The position numbers and the translations under genes are program-made. Shown in pieces: positions 1 through 5,820 of a DNA stretch of 6,410 nucleotides. A model generated the notes under the pieces. That model saw only the letters and a program-made list of their open reading frames with translations. It was not told the DNA's origin and searched no databases. The stretch's first letter is position 1. Each line of letters opens with the position of its first letter. Source of the stretch: Acetobacteraceae bacterium (GTDB lineage Bacteria; Pseudomonadota; Alphaproteobacteria; Acetobacterales; Acetobacteraceae); the NCBI GenBank assembly GCA_947476855.1, contig CANJSR010000298.1, positions 1-6,410 on the forward strand. The letters run 5' to 3'.

Positions 1-50
1 ATCGCTCGGCTTGTGCCATCATGCCAGGAGTTTGGTGAACAAACGAGACA

Positions 51-56
51 GGAGAG
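51..56 (+). promoter_or_regulatory. Shine-Dalgarno of the crotonase gene
   Basis: GGAGAG lies 7 bases before the ATG at 64. It decides the start in favour of the shorter form over the in-frame ATG at 13, which would add 17 residues unlike crotonase N-termini. Confidence 0.75.
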
Positions 57-63
57 TCCACCC

Positions 64-861
64 ATGGCTGTCGTTGAAACGGAGCGGCACGGACAGGTGT
101 TCGTGGTACGGATGAACAGGCCCGAACGCCTGAACGCGCTGAACCACGAAATGCGGACCATGCTGTCCGAGGCGTGGAACGAGTTCCGCCACGACGATGG
201 GCTGGAAGTCGCGATCTTCACCGGCTCCGGCCGCGGCTTCTGCGCCGGGGAGGACATGAAGGAGTCCCTGGCCGATGGCGCCCCCGGCGGCCGCCGCCCC
301 GCCAAGGCCGATCCCTTCATGGACGGCACGCTGGAAAAGCCGGTCATCGCCGCGGTCAACGGCTTCGCGATGGGTGGCGGCTTCATGCTGGTCGAACGCA
401 CCGACCTGCGCGTCGCCGTCCGCAACACGCTGTTTGAAGTGTCCGAGGCCAAGCGCTGGCTGCTGGGTGGCTATAACCACGGCCACATCGCCAACCTGCC
501 GTACCCCATCGCGATGGAGATGGCGCTCGGCTTCCGCTTCACGTCCGAGCGCTTCTACGAGATCGGCTTCGTCAACCGCCTGGTCGAACCCGATGAGCTG
601 ATGCCGACCGCGATGTCGATGGCGGAACATCTGCTGACACTGCCCCCGGCGTCGCGGGTCAACACGGTCCACATGATGCGCCTGATGCGGCCGCGGGTGA
701 CCGAGGATTACGAGGACCTCGCGAAGAAGCTGCACGACCATGGCGACAAGGGGGACCTGATGGAATCCCGTTCCGCCTTTGCCGAAAAGCGCAAGCCGGA
801 GTTCAAGGGCTGGCACGATCCTCAGGATCGCTACCGCCTGCCGACGCTGGACGCTACTTGA
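64..861 (+). CDS. Enoyl-CoA hydratase/isomerase (crotonase) family protein
   Basis: A 265-residue protein of the usual length for single-domain crotonases, which act on acyl-CoA thioesters in the cytoplasm (hydration, isomerisation or related chemistry). The first oxyanion-hole motif is GRGFCAGED (residues 56-64) and the second is NGFAMGGG (99-106). Against the classical rat mitochondrial hydratase, the second catalytic glutamate is kept (E128, in VSEAK). The first, normally in GGGxEL, is replaced by M108, and the usual IPGAGG stretch reads LLGGYNHG (133-140). Hydratase activity is therefore uncertain; an isomerase or other crotonase reaction is possible. The start at 64 is preferred over the in-frame ATG at 13 because GGAGAG lies 7 bases upstream and homology begins there. 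The stop overlaps the end of the convergent membrane-protein gene. Family call is firm; substrate is unknown. Confidence 0.92.
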   Translation: MAVVETERHGQVFVVRMNRPERLNALNHEMRTMLSEAWNEFRHDDGLEVAIFTGSGRGFCAGEDMKESLADGAPGGRRPAKADPFMDGTLEKPVIAAVNGFAMGGGFMLVERTDLRVAVRNTLFEVSEAKRWLLGGYNHGHIANLPYPIAMEMALGFRFTSERFYEIGFVNRLVEPDELMPTAMSMAEHLLTLPPASRVNTVHMMRLMRPRVTEDYEDLAKKLHDHGDKGDLMESRSAFAEKRKPEFKGWHDPQDRYRLPTLDAT

Positions 862-2362
862 TAGCGCACTCTGGAGAGTCGGGTGGGCAGATGCCCCCCG
901 ACCGCGGAGCGAGGATGATGAATTCGGGATCGTCGCTGGCGTTCGTCGGCCGATAGTTGGTTTGAACCGCCTCCACGATGTCGGGAAAATAGATGGTCTC
1001 GGGCCAATGTCGGGTCACCAGGATCAGCGCGAACGCCCTCTCCTCAACCATGCGTCGCAGCAATTGTTTATCGGTCCGTCCCGCGATCACCGCCTCCAGG
1101 CGGTTGAATGGGTCGACCTCGATTTTCTTCCCAGACCAGTAGCAGATTGCTGGCATCTCACACAGGACCCGCCCTGGGTGATTGTGGATCGTCTCAACAA
1201 TCGCCCTGGTCCTGACATCCAAGGCGGACTCGTGTGCGATCCACCCCGGGACATTCAACAGTGATCGGGCGGACAGCAACCCGGGCGTGCACAGCACCGC
1301 AACCGCGATGGCGCAGACAGACCAGGTTCTGACGATGCGGACAGGCTTCGTCCAACCCTCGCCGGCATGGGCTACGAGCAAGCCCGCTGCCATCGCACAC
1401 CCGATCACGACATCGATGAATATGTTGGCGCTAACGCCCGACCCACCTGACCAAAGCAACCCCAGGGCGGTCGCCAATGCCAGGTAGGACACAATCAGCG
1501 TTGTCCATTCGTCCCGTGCCCGTATGGCTATCCCCAGACATCCAAGGGTCAGCAGGGGCAGAAGCGGCATGAGATTGGCGAAAAAGAGGTCGACGATTGC
1601 GCGCGCGCCATAGCGACGCGCCGATAGCAGTCCATCGACGAACGGATATCCGAACAAGGCGTAGCATACGAGAAGACCGGCCAACGCCGAGCCGACACCG
1701 GCCGTGACGTAGTGCAATCCGATTTTTCTGTCTTGTACGAGCAACGATATGCCGACCGCCATCGGCAACGATACCGGGTTGTGCTTCATGAACAGCGCCG
1801 TCGTCATGATGAATGCCAGGATCCAAACACGACGTACACTTCGTGGGGCACCGGCGTGCCAGGCCAAGCCTCCCAACATAACCGCATGTGCGAGCATCTG
1901 AGGATCGCCGAAGCCCACGGAATAAGGAAAACCGATGAGCATGGACAGCAGAAAGATCAGGCACGCGGTCAAGGCCGCGGTTCGATCGCGGGTTATGCGA
2001 TGGACGAAAATGCCAATGAACAAGCCGATAAGGGCGAATGAGACCGCCGTTATGATCCGGCTCGCGAACACGATATCGTCGGTCCATCTCGTAACCTCGG
2101 CAGTCACGTAGAACCAAAGCGGGGGATAGTTGTTCATCACAAGACCACCCCGTGGAGGGTACAAGGGCAGGCCTGTTAAGATCGTGTCTACATGAAGCGC
2201 GTACCACCCTTCATTGTAGCTTTTCGCTAAGTATTTGAACATGCCCGACAGGCGTCCGACGCTCAATAGGGCCGTGAGTAGCGCCAATATCGCCAGCACA
2301 CCCACTACGACGATCGAGTGTAGAGAGCGGAACCGGTCATCGCTGCTGTTGTCGGCCGCCAT
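854..2362 (-). CDS. Multi-pass membrane protein, GT-C (family 39-like) glycosyltransferase-like
   Basis: A 502-residue inner-membrane protein. Hydrophobic helices can be seen at about 15-35, 97-120, 130-147, 155-170, 179-209, 217-238, 255-281, 287-303, 311-333 and 348-364. They are followed by a soluble C-terminal domain (about 375-502), probably periplasmic. The first extracytoplasmic loop contains YNEGWYA (49-55) and NNYPPLW (77-83). Acidic and YPPL-type motifs in this loop are typical of polyprenyl-phosphate-sugar-dependent GT-C enzymes such as the ArnT/GT39 group, so transfer of a sugar to a cell-envelope acceptor is inferred. Neither donor nor acceptor can be named. An upstream extension to 2539 is open, but it has no membrane or family character and would start before the predicted promoter. 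The ATG at 2362 has GAGGAA just upstream and is preferred. No glycan-biosynthesis genes sit next to it. Codon use is more AT-tolerant than the neighbours', which may indicate transfer. Confidence 0.72.
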   Translation of the reverse strand: MAADNSSDDRFRSLHSIVVVGVLAILALLTALLSVGRLSGMFKYLAKSYNEGWYALHVDTILTGLPLYPPRGGLVMNNYPPLWFYVTAEVTRWTDDIVFASRIITAVSFALIGLFIGIFVHRITRDRTAALTACLIFLLSMLIGFPYSVGFGDPQMLAHAVMLGGLAWHAGAPRSVRRVWILAFIMTTALFMKHNPVSLPMAVGISLLVQDRKIGLHYVTAGVGSALAGLLVCYALFGYPFVDGLLSARRYGARAIVDLFFANLMPLLPLLTLGCLGIAIRARDEWTTLIVSYLALATALGLLWSGGSGVSANIFIDVVIGCAMAAGLLVAHAGEGWTKPVRIVRTWSVCAIAVAVLCTPGLLSARSLLNVPGWIAHESALDVRTRAIVETIHNHPGRVLCEMPAICYWSGKKIEVDPFNRLEAVIAGRTDKQLLRRMVEERAFALILVTRHWPETIYFPDIVEAVQTNYRPTNASDDPEFIILAPRSGGICPPDSPECAIK

Positions 2363-2395
2363 GGGTTCCTCGGAAGCGTCAGATTCGAATAATTT

Positions 2396-2424
2396 TTGAT
2401 ACAGACCCTGAATGCGGATCGCAA
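2396..2424 (-). promoter_or_regulatory. Predicted sigma70-type promoter for the membrane-protein gene
   Basis: Read on the minus strand, TTGCGA (2424-2419) is separated by exactly 17 bases from TATCAA (2401-2396). Each hexamer matches the consensus at 4 of 6 positions. It lies in a locally AT-rich patch and would start transcription near 2389, about 27 bases before the ATG at 2362. That supports the shorter 502-residue product. Prediction from sequence only. Confidence 0.45.
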
Positions 2425-2543
2425 TCCCCGGGGTTCCAGGCACTCTCTGTTGGCGGTGCAGGACCGCACTTGCGGCCGGGGACGCTGGCTGTCCCATCAT
2501 GGACGGACCGTTCGTGTATGCTACCCTTCCCCGCGACAAGGGC

Positions 2544-2548
2544 AGGAG
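2544..2548 (+). promoter_or_regulatory. Shine-Dalgarno of the alpha/beta hydrolase gene
   Basis: AGGAG lies 8 bases before the ATG at 2557. It fixes the start there rather than at the in-frame ATG at 2470. Confidence 0.75.
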
Positions 2549-2556
2549 ATGACGCC

Positions 2557-3369
2557 ATGGGCTTCCGCACCGAGGATACCGAATACCAGCGCGCCGGCGG
2601 CACGCCGCTGCAAGCGACCCTCTACCGCCCCGATGGGCCGGGACCGTTTCCCGCGGTGCTGGAAGTGCATGGCGGGGCCTGGACCGGCGGCGACCGGTTC
2701 AACAACAAATGCATCGCCGAGGACTTGGCTTCCAACGGGGTTCTCGTTGCCTCCATCGACTTCCGGATGCCGCCGGTCGCGGGGTATCCGGACACGATCG
2801 CCGACGTGAACCTGGGGATTCGGTGGTTGAAGTCGCGCGCGGTTGAGCTGGGATCTCGGCCCGAGCTGGTGGGTGGCCTCGGCACGTCGTCCGGCGGGCA
2901 CATGATGCTGCTGGCGATGCTGCGGCCGGACGATCCTCGTTACAACGCGCTGCCGGGGCCGGCGTTCGATGCGTCGCTGCGCTTCGGCATCGTCTGCTGG
3001 CCGGTGGCCGATCCGTTGACCCGCTATCGCGTCATGCAGGGCAAGGGCAATGACCGGCTGGTCGCCGCGCACAACGCGTTCTGGCCGTCGGAGGCGGCGA
3101 TGGAGGAGGGCAGCCCGCAGCATATCCTGGATCGGGAGGAAGCCGTGTCGCTGCCTCCCGCGCTGATCATGCAGGGCACGGTCGACAACAACCTGACTGA
3201 CGACATGGCGTCGAAGCTGGCCGCGTCCTATCGGCGGCGGGGCGGGTCGATCGAAGACCACAGCTTCCCCGGCCAGCCGCATGCCTTCATCCCGAACGCG
3301 CCGACGGCCCCGGACTCGGTGCGGGCGCTGGGGTTGATCCTGGATTTCGTGCGTCGTCACGGGGGGTAG
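2557..3369 (+). CDS. Alpha/beta hydrolase (esterase/lipase, HSL-like HGG family)
   Basis: A 270-residue protein with no signal peptide, so probably a cytoplasmic carboxylic-ester hydrolase. VHGGAW (37-42) is the HGG oxyanion-hole motif seen in hormone-sensitive-lipase-like and BD-FAE-type esterases. GTSSGG (109-114) is the nucleophile elbow with S111. The acid is most likely D210 in GTVDNN, and the histidine H242 in QPHAF, so the triad looks complete. The substrate cannot be read from sequence; short acyl or aryl esters are usual for the family. The start at 2557 is chosen because AGGAG sits 8 bases upstream and homology begins at once; the earlier in-frame ATG at 2470 is rejected. It is divergent from the membrane-protein gene, with a 194-base gap, and convergent with the LLM oxidoreductase gene. 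A weak -10-like TATGCT is present at 2517-2522, without a convincing -35. Confidence 0.9.
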   Translation: MGFRTEDTEYQRAGGTPLQATLYRPDGPGPFPAVLEVHGGAWTGGDRFNNKCIAEDLASNGVLVASIDFRMPPVAGYPDTIADVNLGIRWLKSRAVELGSRPELVGGLGTSSGGHMMLLAMLRPDDPRYNALPGPAFDASLRFGIVCWPVADPLTRYRVMQGKGNDRLVAAHNAFWPSEAAMEEGSPQHILDREEAVSLPPALIMQGTVDNNLTDDMASKLAASYRRRGGSIEDHSFPGQPHAFIPNAPTAPDSVRALGLILDFVRRHGG

Positions 3370-3394
3370 TTTTGGGGGGCTGGTGTCTCCTCGT

Positions 3395-3458
3395 GATGGT
3401 GGGCCCTCGGGTCCGGCGAAGCCGGCCAGAGGGCAGGCTCCGGCCCACCCCCCACGAC
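3395..3458. repeat. Compound palindromic element, copy 1
   Basis: Outer arms GGTGGGCC (3398-3405) and GGCCCACC (3442-3449) enclose CCCTC/GAGGG (3404-3408/3429-3433) and a perfect CCGGC-GAA-GCCGG hairpin (3413-3425). The element begins GATGGTGG and ends ACGAC, as does the shorter element at 3488-3513, so the two look like members of one repeat family. It lies 25 bases after the hydrolase stop and could also work as a 3' transcript-end structure, although no T tract follows. Confidence 0.6.
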
Positions 3459-3487
3459 TTCACTGTTGTGAACTGAGGAAAGTCGTA

Positions 3488-3513
3488 GATGGTGGCCCTT
3501 CGGCCACCACGAC
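3488..3513. repeat. Palindromic element, copy 2 (short form)
   Basis: TGGTGGCC (3490-3497), loop CTTC, GGCCACCA (3502-3509): a perfect 8-bp stem. It shares its GATGGTGG start and CCACC...ACGAC end with the element at 3395-3458. It sits about 30 bases beyond the stop of the minus-strand LLM oxidoreductase gene and may serve as that gene's 3' hairpin. There is no T run, so a classical intrinsic terminator is not claimed. Confidence 0.5.
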
Positions 3514-3543
3514 GGTGGTGTGGCTCCCCGCGCGAACGCCCCC

Positions 3544-4551
3544 TCAGGCGGCCGCCTTCAATCCCCCGTGCGCGCCGGCGGCGATCGAGAACGAGCGTTT
3601 CCGTTTCTCGTGATCGAAGATGTTCGCCGTCACCATCAGTTCGCTGGCGCCGGTGCGGGCGATGAAGGCTTCCATTCCCTGCCGCACCGTCTCGGGTGAT
3701 CCGACGATGGCGCAGGACAGCGCGTCGTTGATCATCGAGCGGGCATAGCGATCCAGGCCCTCCTCGAACCCTTCCACCGGCGGGGGCAGGGGGCTGGGCC
3801 GGCCGCTGCGGATATTCACGAAGGATTGCTGGACCGAGGTGAAGAGATACCGTGCCTCCTGGTCCGTCTCCGCCGCGATCACGTTGACGCCGAGCATCAC
3901 ATAAGGTTCTGCCAACTGCGCCGAAGGGCGGAAGCGTTGGCGGTAGATCGCGATCGCGTCCATCATCATGCCGGGCGCGAAGTGGGAGGCGAAGCCGAAG
4001 GGCAGCCCCAGCATGGCGGCCAGTTGCGCCCCATACGTGCTGGACCCCAGGATCCAGATCGGCACATCCAGGCCCGCGCCGGGGATCGCCACGACCTGCT
4101 GGCCTGGTTCGGCGGGCTGGAAATAGCCCATCAGTTCAACGACATCATTCGGGAAATCATCGCCGCTGGCGTGCAGTGTTCGCCGCATCGCGCGTGCCGT
4201 GATCCCATCCGATCCGGGCGCGCGTCCCAGGCCCAGGTCGATGCGCCCGGGATGGAGGGCCGCCAGCGTGCCAAACTGCTCCGCGATCAGCAGCGGGGCA
4301 TGGTTCGGCAGCATGATGCCGCCCGCGCCCAGGCGGATCGTGCTGGTCCCGGCGCCGACATGGGCGAGCGCGACGGCGGTCGCGGAACTCGCGATGCCGG
4401 GCAGGTTGTGATGTTCCGCCATCCAGTATCGGATGAAGCCCAGGCCCTCGACATGGCGGGCCAGGTCGAGCGAGTTGCGCAAGGCCATCCCGGCGTCGCC
4501 GCCCTGGATGATCGGGGAGAGGTCGAGAACGGATAAGGCCACCATTCCCAT
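3544..4551 (-). CDS. LLM class flavin-dependent oxidoreductase (YhbW-like)
   Basis: A 335-residue, soluble, single-domain luciferase-like monooxygenase of the bacterial YhbW group, expected to form a TIM barrel using reduced flavin. The characteristic blocks are present in order: [14 protein letters not shown] (42-55), [18 protein letters not shown] (77-94), [15 protein letters not shown] (101-115), the GSS motif in [13 protein letters not shown] (166-178) and FGFASHFAP (185-193), with a conserved IFDH (311-314) near the end. The closest match I recognise is E. coli YhbW, whose substrate is not established. Start choice is uncertain: ATG at 4551, ATG at 4545 and GTG at 4542 lie close together and none has a good Shine-Dalgarno. 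The first is used because it best matches YhbW's length. A small palindrome covers the start codon. The gene lies downstream of the histone-like gene on the same strand, but two hairpins lie between them. Confidence 0.92.
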   Translation of the reverse strand: MGMVALSVLDLSPIIQGGDAGMALRNSLDLARHVEGLGFIRYWMAEHHNLPGIASSATAVALAHVGAGTSTIRLGAGGIMLPNHAPLLIAEQFGTLAALHPGRIDLGLGRAPGSDGITARAMRRTLHASGDDFPNDVVELMGYFQPAEPGQQVVAIPGAGLDVPIWILGSSTYGAQLAAMLGLPFGFASHFAPGMMMDAIAIYRQRFRPSAQLAEPYVMLGVNVIAAETDQEARYLFTSVQQSFVNIRSGRPSPLPPPVEGFEEGLDRYARSMINDALSCAIVGSPETVRQGMEAFIARTGASELMVTANIFDHEKRKRSFSIAAGAHGGLKAAA

Positions 4552-4559
4552 AGTATGGG
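4547..4559. repeat. Small palindrome over the LLM oxidoreductase start codon
   Basis: CCCATA-G-TATGGG is a perfect 6-bp inverted repeat with a one-base centre. It contains the ATG at 4551 on the minus strand. It could be a protein-binding half-site pair or simply chance. Confidence 0.3.
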
Positions 4560-4573
4560 GCCGGTTGCCGCCG

Positions 4574-4601
4574 GGGGAAAGGAGGGTGGGTGCCTTTCCC
4601 C
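4574..4601. repeat. Inverted repeat in the 5' region of the LLM oxidoreductase gene
   Basis: GGGGAAAGG (4574-4582) and CCTTTCCCC (4593-4601) form a perfect 9-bp stem with a 10-base loop. It lies 23 bases upstream of the LLM start and beyond the larger hairpin that follows the histone-like gene. It may be a leader hairpin or part of a double transcript-end structure. Confidence 0.45.
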
Positions 4602-4635
4602 TGTCGCCCGCGGGGGGATCGTTTCAGGCAGATAT

Positions 4636-4688
4636 TGTCCCGCCGGCCTGATTGGATCGGTGGCGATCCAACCAGGCCGGCGGGGACA
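4636..4688 (-). terminator. Large hairpin after the histone-like gene, probable terminator
   Basis: Outer arms TGTCCCGCCGGCCTG (4636-4650) and CAGGCCGGCGGGGACA (4673-4688) pair with a single extra G. After an A/C mismatch the helix continues with TTGGATCG (4652-4659) and CGATCCAA (4664-4671) around a GTGG loop, giving about 23 base pairs. On the minus strand it starts 8 bases after the stop of the histone-like gene. It is followed by AATATCTG rather than a T run, so it may be an atypical terminator or an RNA-stabilising 3' structure. Confidence 0.6.
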
Positions 4689-4696
4689 GTCGGCGA

Positions 4697-5290
4697 TTAC
4701 TGCGCGGTATCGGTATCGGGCGTCGTCGGCGGGGCGACGGGTGCGGCGGCCTTGCGGGGACGCGGCGCTGCCTTCTTCGCTGGCGCGGCGGCTTTCTTCA
4801 CGCTGGCCTTGCGGGCCGGCGCCTTGGCCACGGCCTTGCGCGCGGGGGCCTTCGCCGTTGCCGTCTTGCGAGCGGCGGACTTTGGCGCGCCCGTCTTCCT
4901 CGCCGGCGCGGCCTTGGCGGTGGACTTGCGGGCAACCGTCTTGCCGGCGGCCTTGCGGGGCGAGGTGGCTTTCGCGGTTGTCTTGCGTCCGGCCTTCTTC
5001 GGCGCGGCCTTGCGCGTGCCGGTTGCCTTCGCGGCGGCTTTCTTGCCGGGGGCTGCCTTGGCGGTTCCCTTGCGGGCCGCGGCCTTCTTCGCGGGTGCCT
5101 TGCGGCTGGCGGTCTTGGCGGCGGCCTTCTTCGGCGCGGCTTTCTTGCTGGAGGCTGCCTTCCCGGCGGCAGCCTTCTTCGCGGCCGGCTTGCGGGTCGC
5201 GGTCTTCTTGGCCGCCGACTTGCGCGCGCCTGCCTTCATCGCGAGGGGCTGGGCGCTTGTGGCGTCCCGGTCTTCGTCGTCAATGCTCAC
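4697..5290 (-). CDS. Histone H1-like Lys/Ala/Pro-rich DNA-binding protein
   Basis: A 197-residue, highly basic, low-complexity protein resembling the C-terminal tail of eukaryotic H1 and bacterial H1-like proteins (Hc1/Hc2, AlgP type), known to bind and condense DNA. By my count it has 42 lysines, a single leucine and no aromatic, cysteine or histidine residues, so it should be intrinsically disordered. An acidic N-terminus (DDEDRD, 4-9) and a mildly acidic end (PDTDTAQ) flank the basic core. Arg-Lys pairs recur about every ten residues (23, 33, 63, 73, 93, 102, 112, 121, 131, 141, 151, 160), giving a decamer like A-x-R-K-x-A-A-K-K-A. An SPRK motif (110-113) recalls the SPKK DNA-binding motif. 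The start is GTG at 5290, supported by AGGAGA 8 bases upstream. Nucleoid compaction is inferred. No partner gene is adjacent. Confidence 0.85.
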   Translation of the reverse strand: MSIDDEDRDATSAQPLAMKAGARKSAAKKTATRKPAAKKAAAGKAASSKKAAPKKAAAKTASRKAPAKKAAARKGTAKAAPGKKAAAKATGTRKAAPKKAGRKTTAKATSPRKAAGKTVARKSTAKAAPARKTGAPKSAARKTATAKAPARKAVAKAPARKASVKKAAAPAKKAAPRPRKAAAPVAPPTTPDTDTAQ

Positions 5291-5298
5291 CAGTTGAG

Positions 5299-5304
5299 TC
5301 TCCT
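5299..5304 (-). promoter_or_regulatory. Shine-Dalgarno for a GTG start
   Basis: AGGAGA on the minus strand lies 8 bases before the GTG at 5290 and is what identifies this non-ATG start for the histone-like gene. An imperfect inverted repeat (TTCTTG at 5307-5312, CAAGAA at 5324-5329) sits immediately upstream and might affect access to the site. Confidence 0.7.
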
Positions 5305-5668
5305 AATTCTTGCGGTCCTGCAACAAGAACCGGCTGTCGGCTGGATGGAACGCATCGTGCCCGGAACGGTCGCGGGATGCGGCGGCATGGTCGGGCGGTT
5401 GATCGCGGAAAGGCGAAGGCAAGGGCTGGGAAAACCGAAGCGTGCGCCATGGCCCAGGGTGTGACGGTGTCGGGGATCCGGTCAGGCCGAGCACGAAACG
5501 ATACAGAGACGGCCGGTCCTTGCGGGTTCCCGGCGTTTGTCGGACGTGGCGGGATCGGGCCGGGTGTTGTTCCGTCTGATCGCCTGTACTGCGTCTGAAC
5601 GAGGCAGCGGTCCATTGACCGTCCTTGATGTTCGGTTGTGCGCGACTCGATTCACGATCGCCAGATTC

Positions 5669-5698
5669 GCTATCCCTTCTTCAATGGTCGCCTGTCAA
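5669..5698 (-). promoter_or_regulatory. Predicted promoter upstream of the histone-like gene
   Basis: On the minus strand a perfect -35 TTGACA (5698-5693) is followed after 18 bases by GATAGC (5674-5669), a weak -10. It points towards the histone-like gene but would leave a leader of roughly 370 bases. The -35 match is strong and the -10 is poor, so this is tentative. Confidence 0.35.
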
Positions 5699-5756
5699 TG
5701 AAAAGGAATTGGATTTACGCGCCAACGACAAAAAAACATGACCAGTGTGCTGTTGC

Positions 5757-5795
5757 AAAAACAGAACCGCCGCGGCATCGCTGCCGCGGCGGTTC
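5757..5795 (-). terminator. Intrinsic terminator of prpC
   Basis: GAACCGCCGCGGCA (5764-5777) and TGCCGCGGCGGTTC (5782-5795) form a perfect 14-bp GC-rich stem with a 4-base loop. On the minus strand the stem is followed by TGTTTTTG, giving a five-base T run (5761-5757). It begins 25 bases after the prpC stop, so transcription of prpC should end here and not reach the histone-like gene. Confidence 0.9.
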
Positions 5796-5820
5796 ATGAC
5801 GGATGATCCGAAGTGCTGGC

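Larger units (their letters stand above)
5291..5756. other. Long non-coding leader/intergenic region
   Basis: No convincing gene is visible here on either strand. The open frames (for example 5280-5615, minus) have biased, unstructured translations with no recognisable family and no ribosome-binding site worth noting. The left two thirds are GC-rich. The segment at about 5640-5760 is clearly more AT-rich, and contains the best promoter candidate and an A7 run (5730-5736). The region most likely carries the promoter and a long 5' untranslated leader for the histone-like gene; a small RNA cannot be excluded. Confidence 0.5.

Noticed and set aside
19..816. Minus-strand open frame opposite the crotonase gene
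   Set aside because: His/Arg/Gln-rich translation with no family character, produced by strong third-position G/C bias of the real gene.
2363..2539. N-terminal extension of the membrane protein to 2539
   Set aside because: The extra 59 residues lack family or signal character, would begin upstream of the predicted promoter, and would nearly abut the start region of the divergent gene.
2521..3360. Minus-strand open frame opposite the alpha/beta hydrolase
   Set aside because: Arg-rich shadow translation. The plus frame has a complete catalytic motif set and a ribosome-binding site.
3826..4536. Plus-strand open frame opposite the LLM oxidoreductase
   Set aside because: Arg/Gly/Asp/His-rich shadow. 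The minus frame matches YhbW along its whole length.
4700..5250. Recurring short motifs that could suggest a CRISPR array or satellite
   Set aside because: The repeats are short, degenerate, in codon register and explained by the repeated Arg-Lys and Ala-Lys-Lys codons. There are no unique spacers of constant length.
4555..5598. Very long open frames on the plus strand (4555-5598, 4590-5297, 4652-5464) opposite the histone-like gene
   Set aside because: They are low-complexity Arg/Leu/Ala/Phe strings, the mirror of a Lys/Ala-rich repeat in GC-rich DNA. The minus frame has a good Shine-Dalgarno and a recognisable H1-like composition.
5280..5615. Minus-strand open frame of 111 codons upstream of the histone-like gene
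   Set aside because: Pro/Arg/Ala-rich translation without recognisable domains. It overlaps the start of the histone-like gene in another frame and has no convincing ribosome-binding site.
5726..5740. A7 run as a second terminator T tract on the minus strand
   Set aside because: No adjacent GC-rich stem precedes it on the minus strand; the real terminator is the hairpin at 5764-5795 with its own T run.
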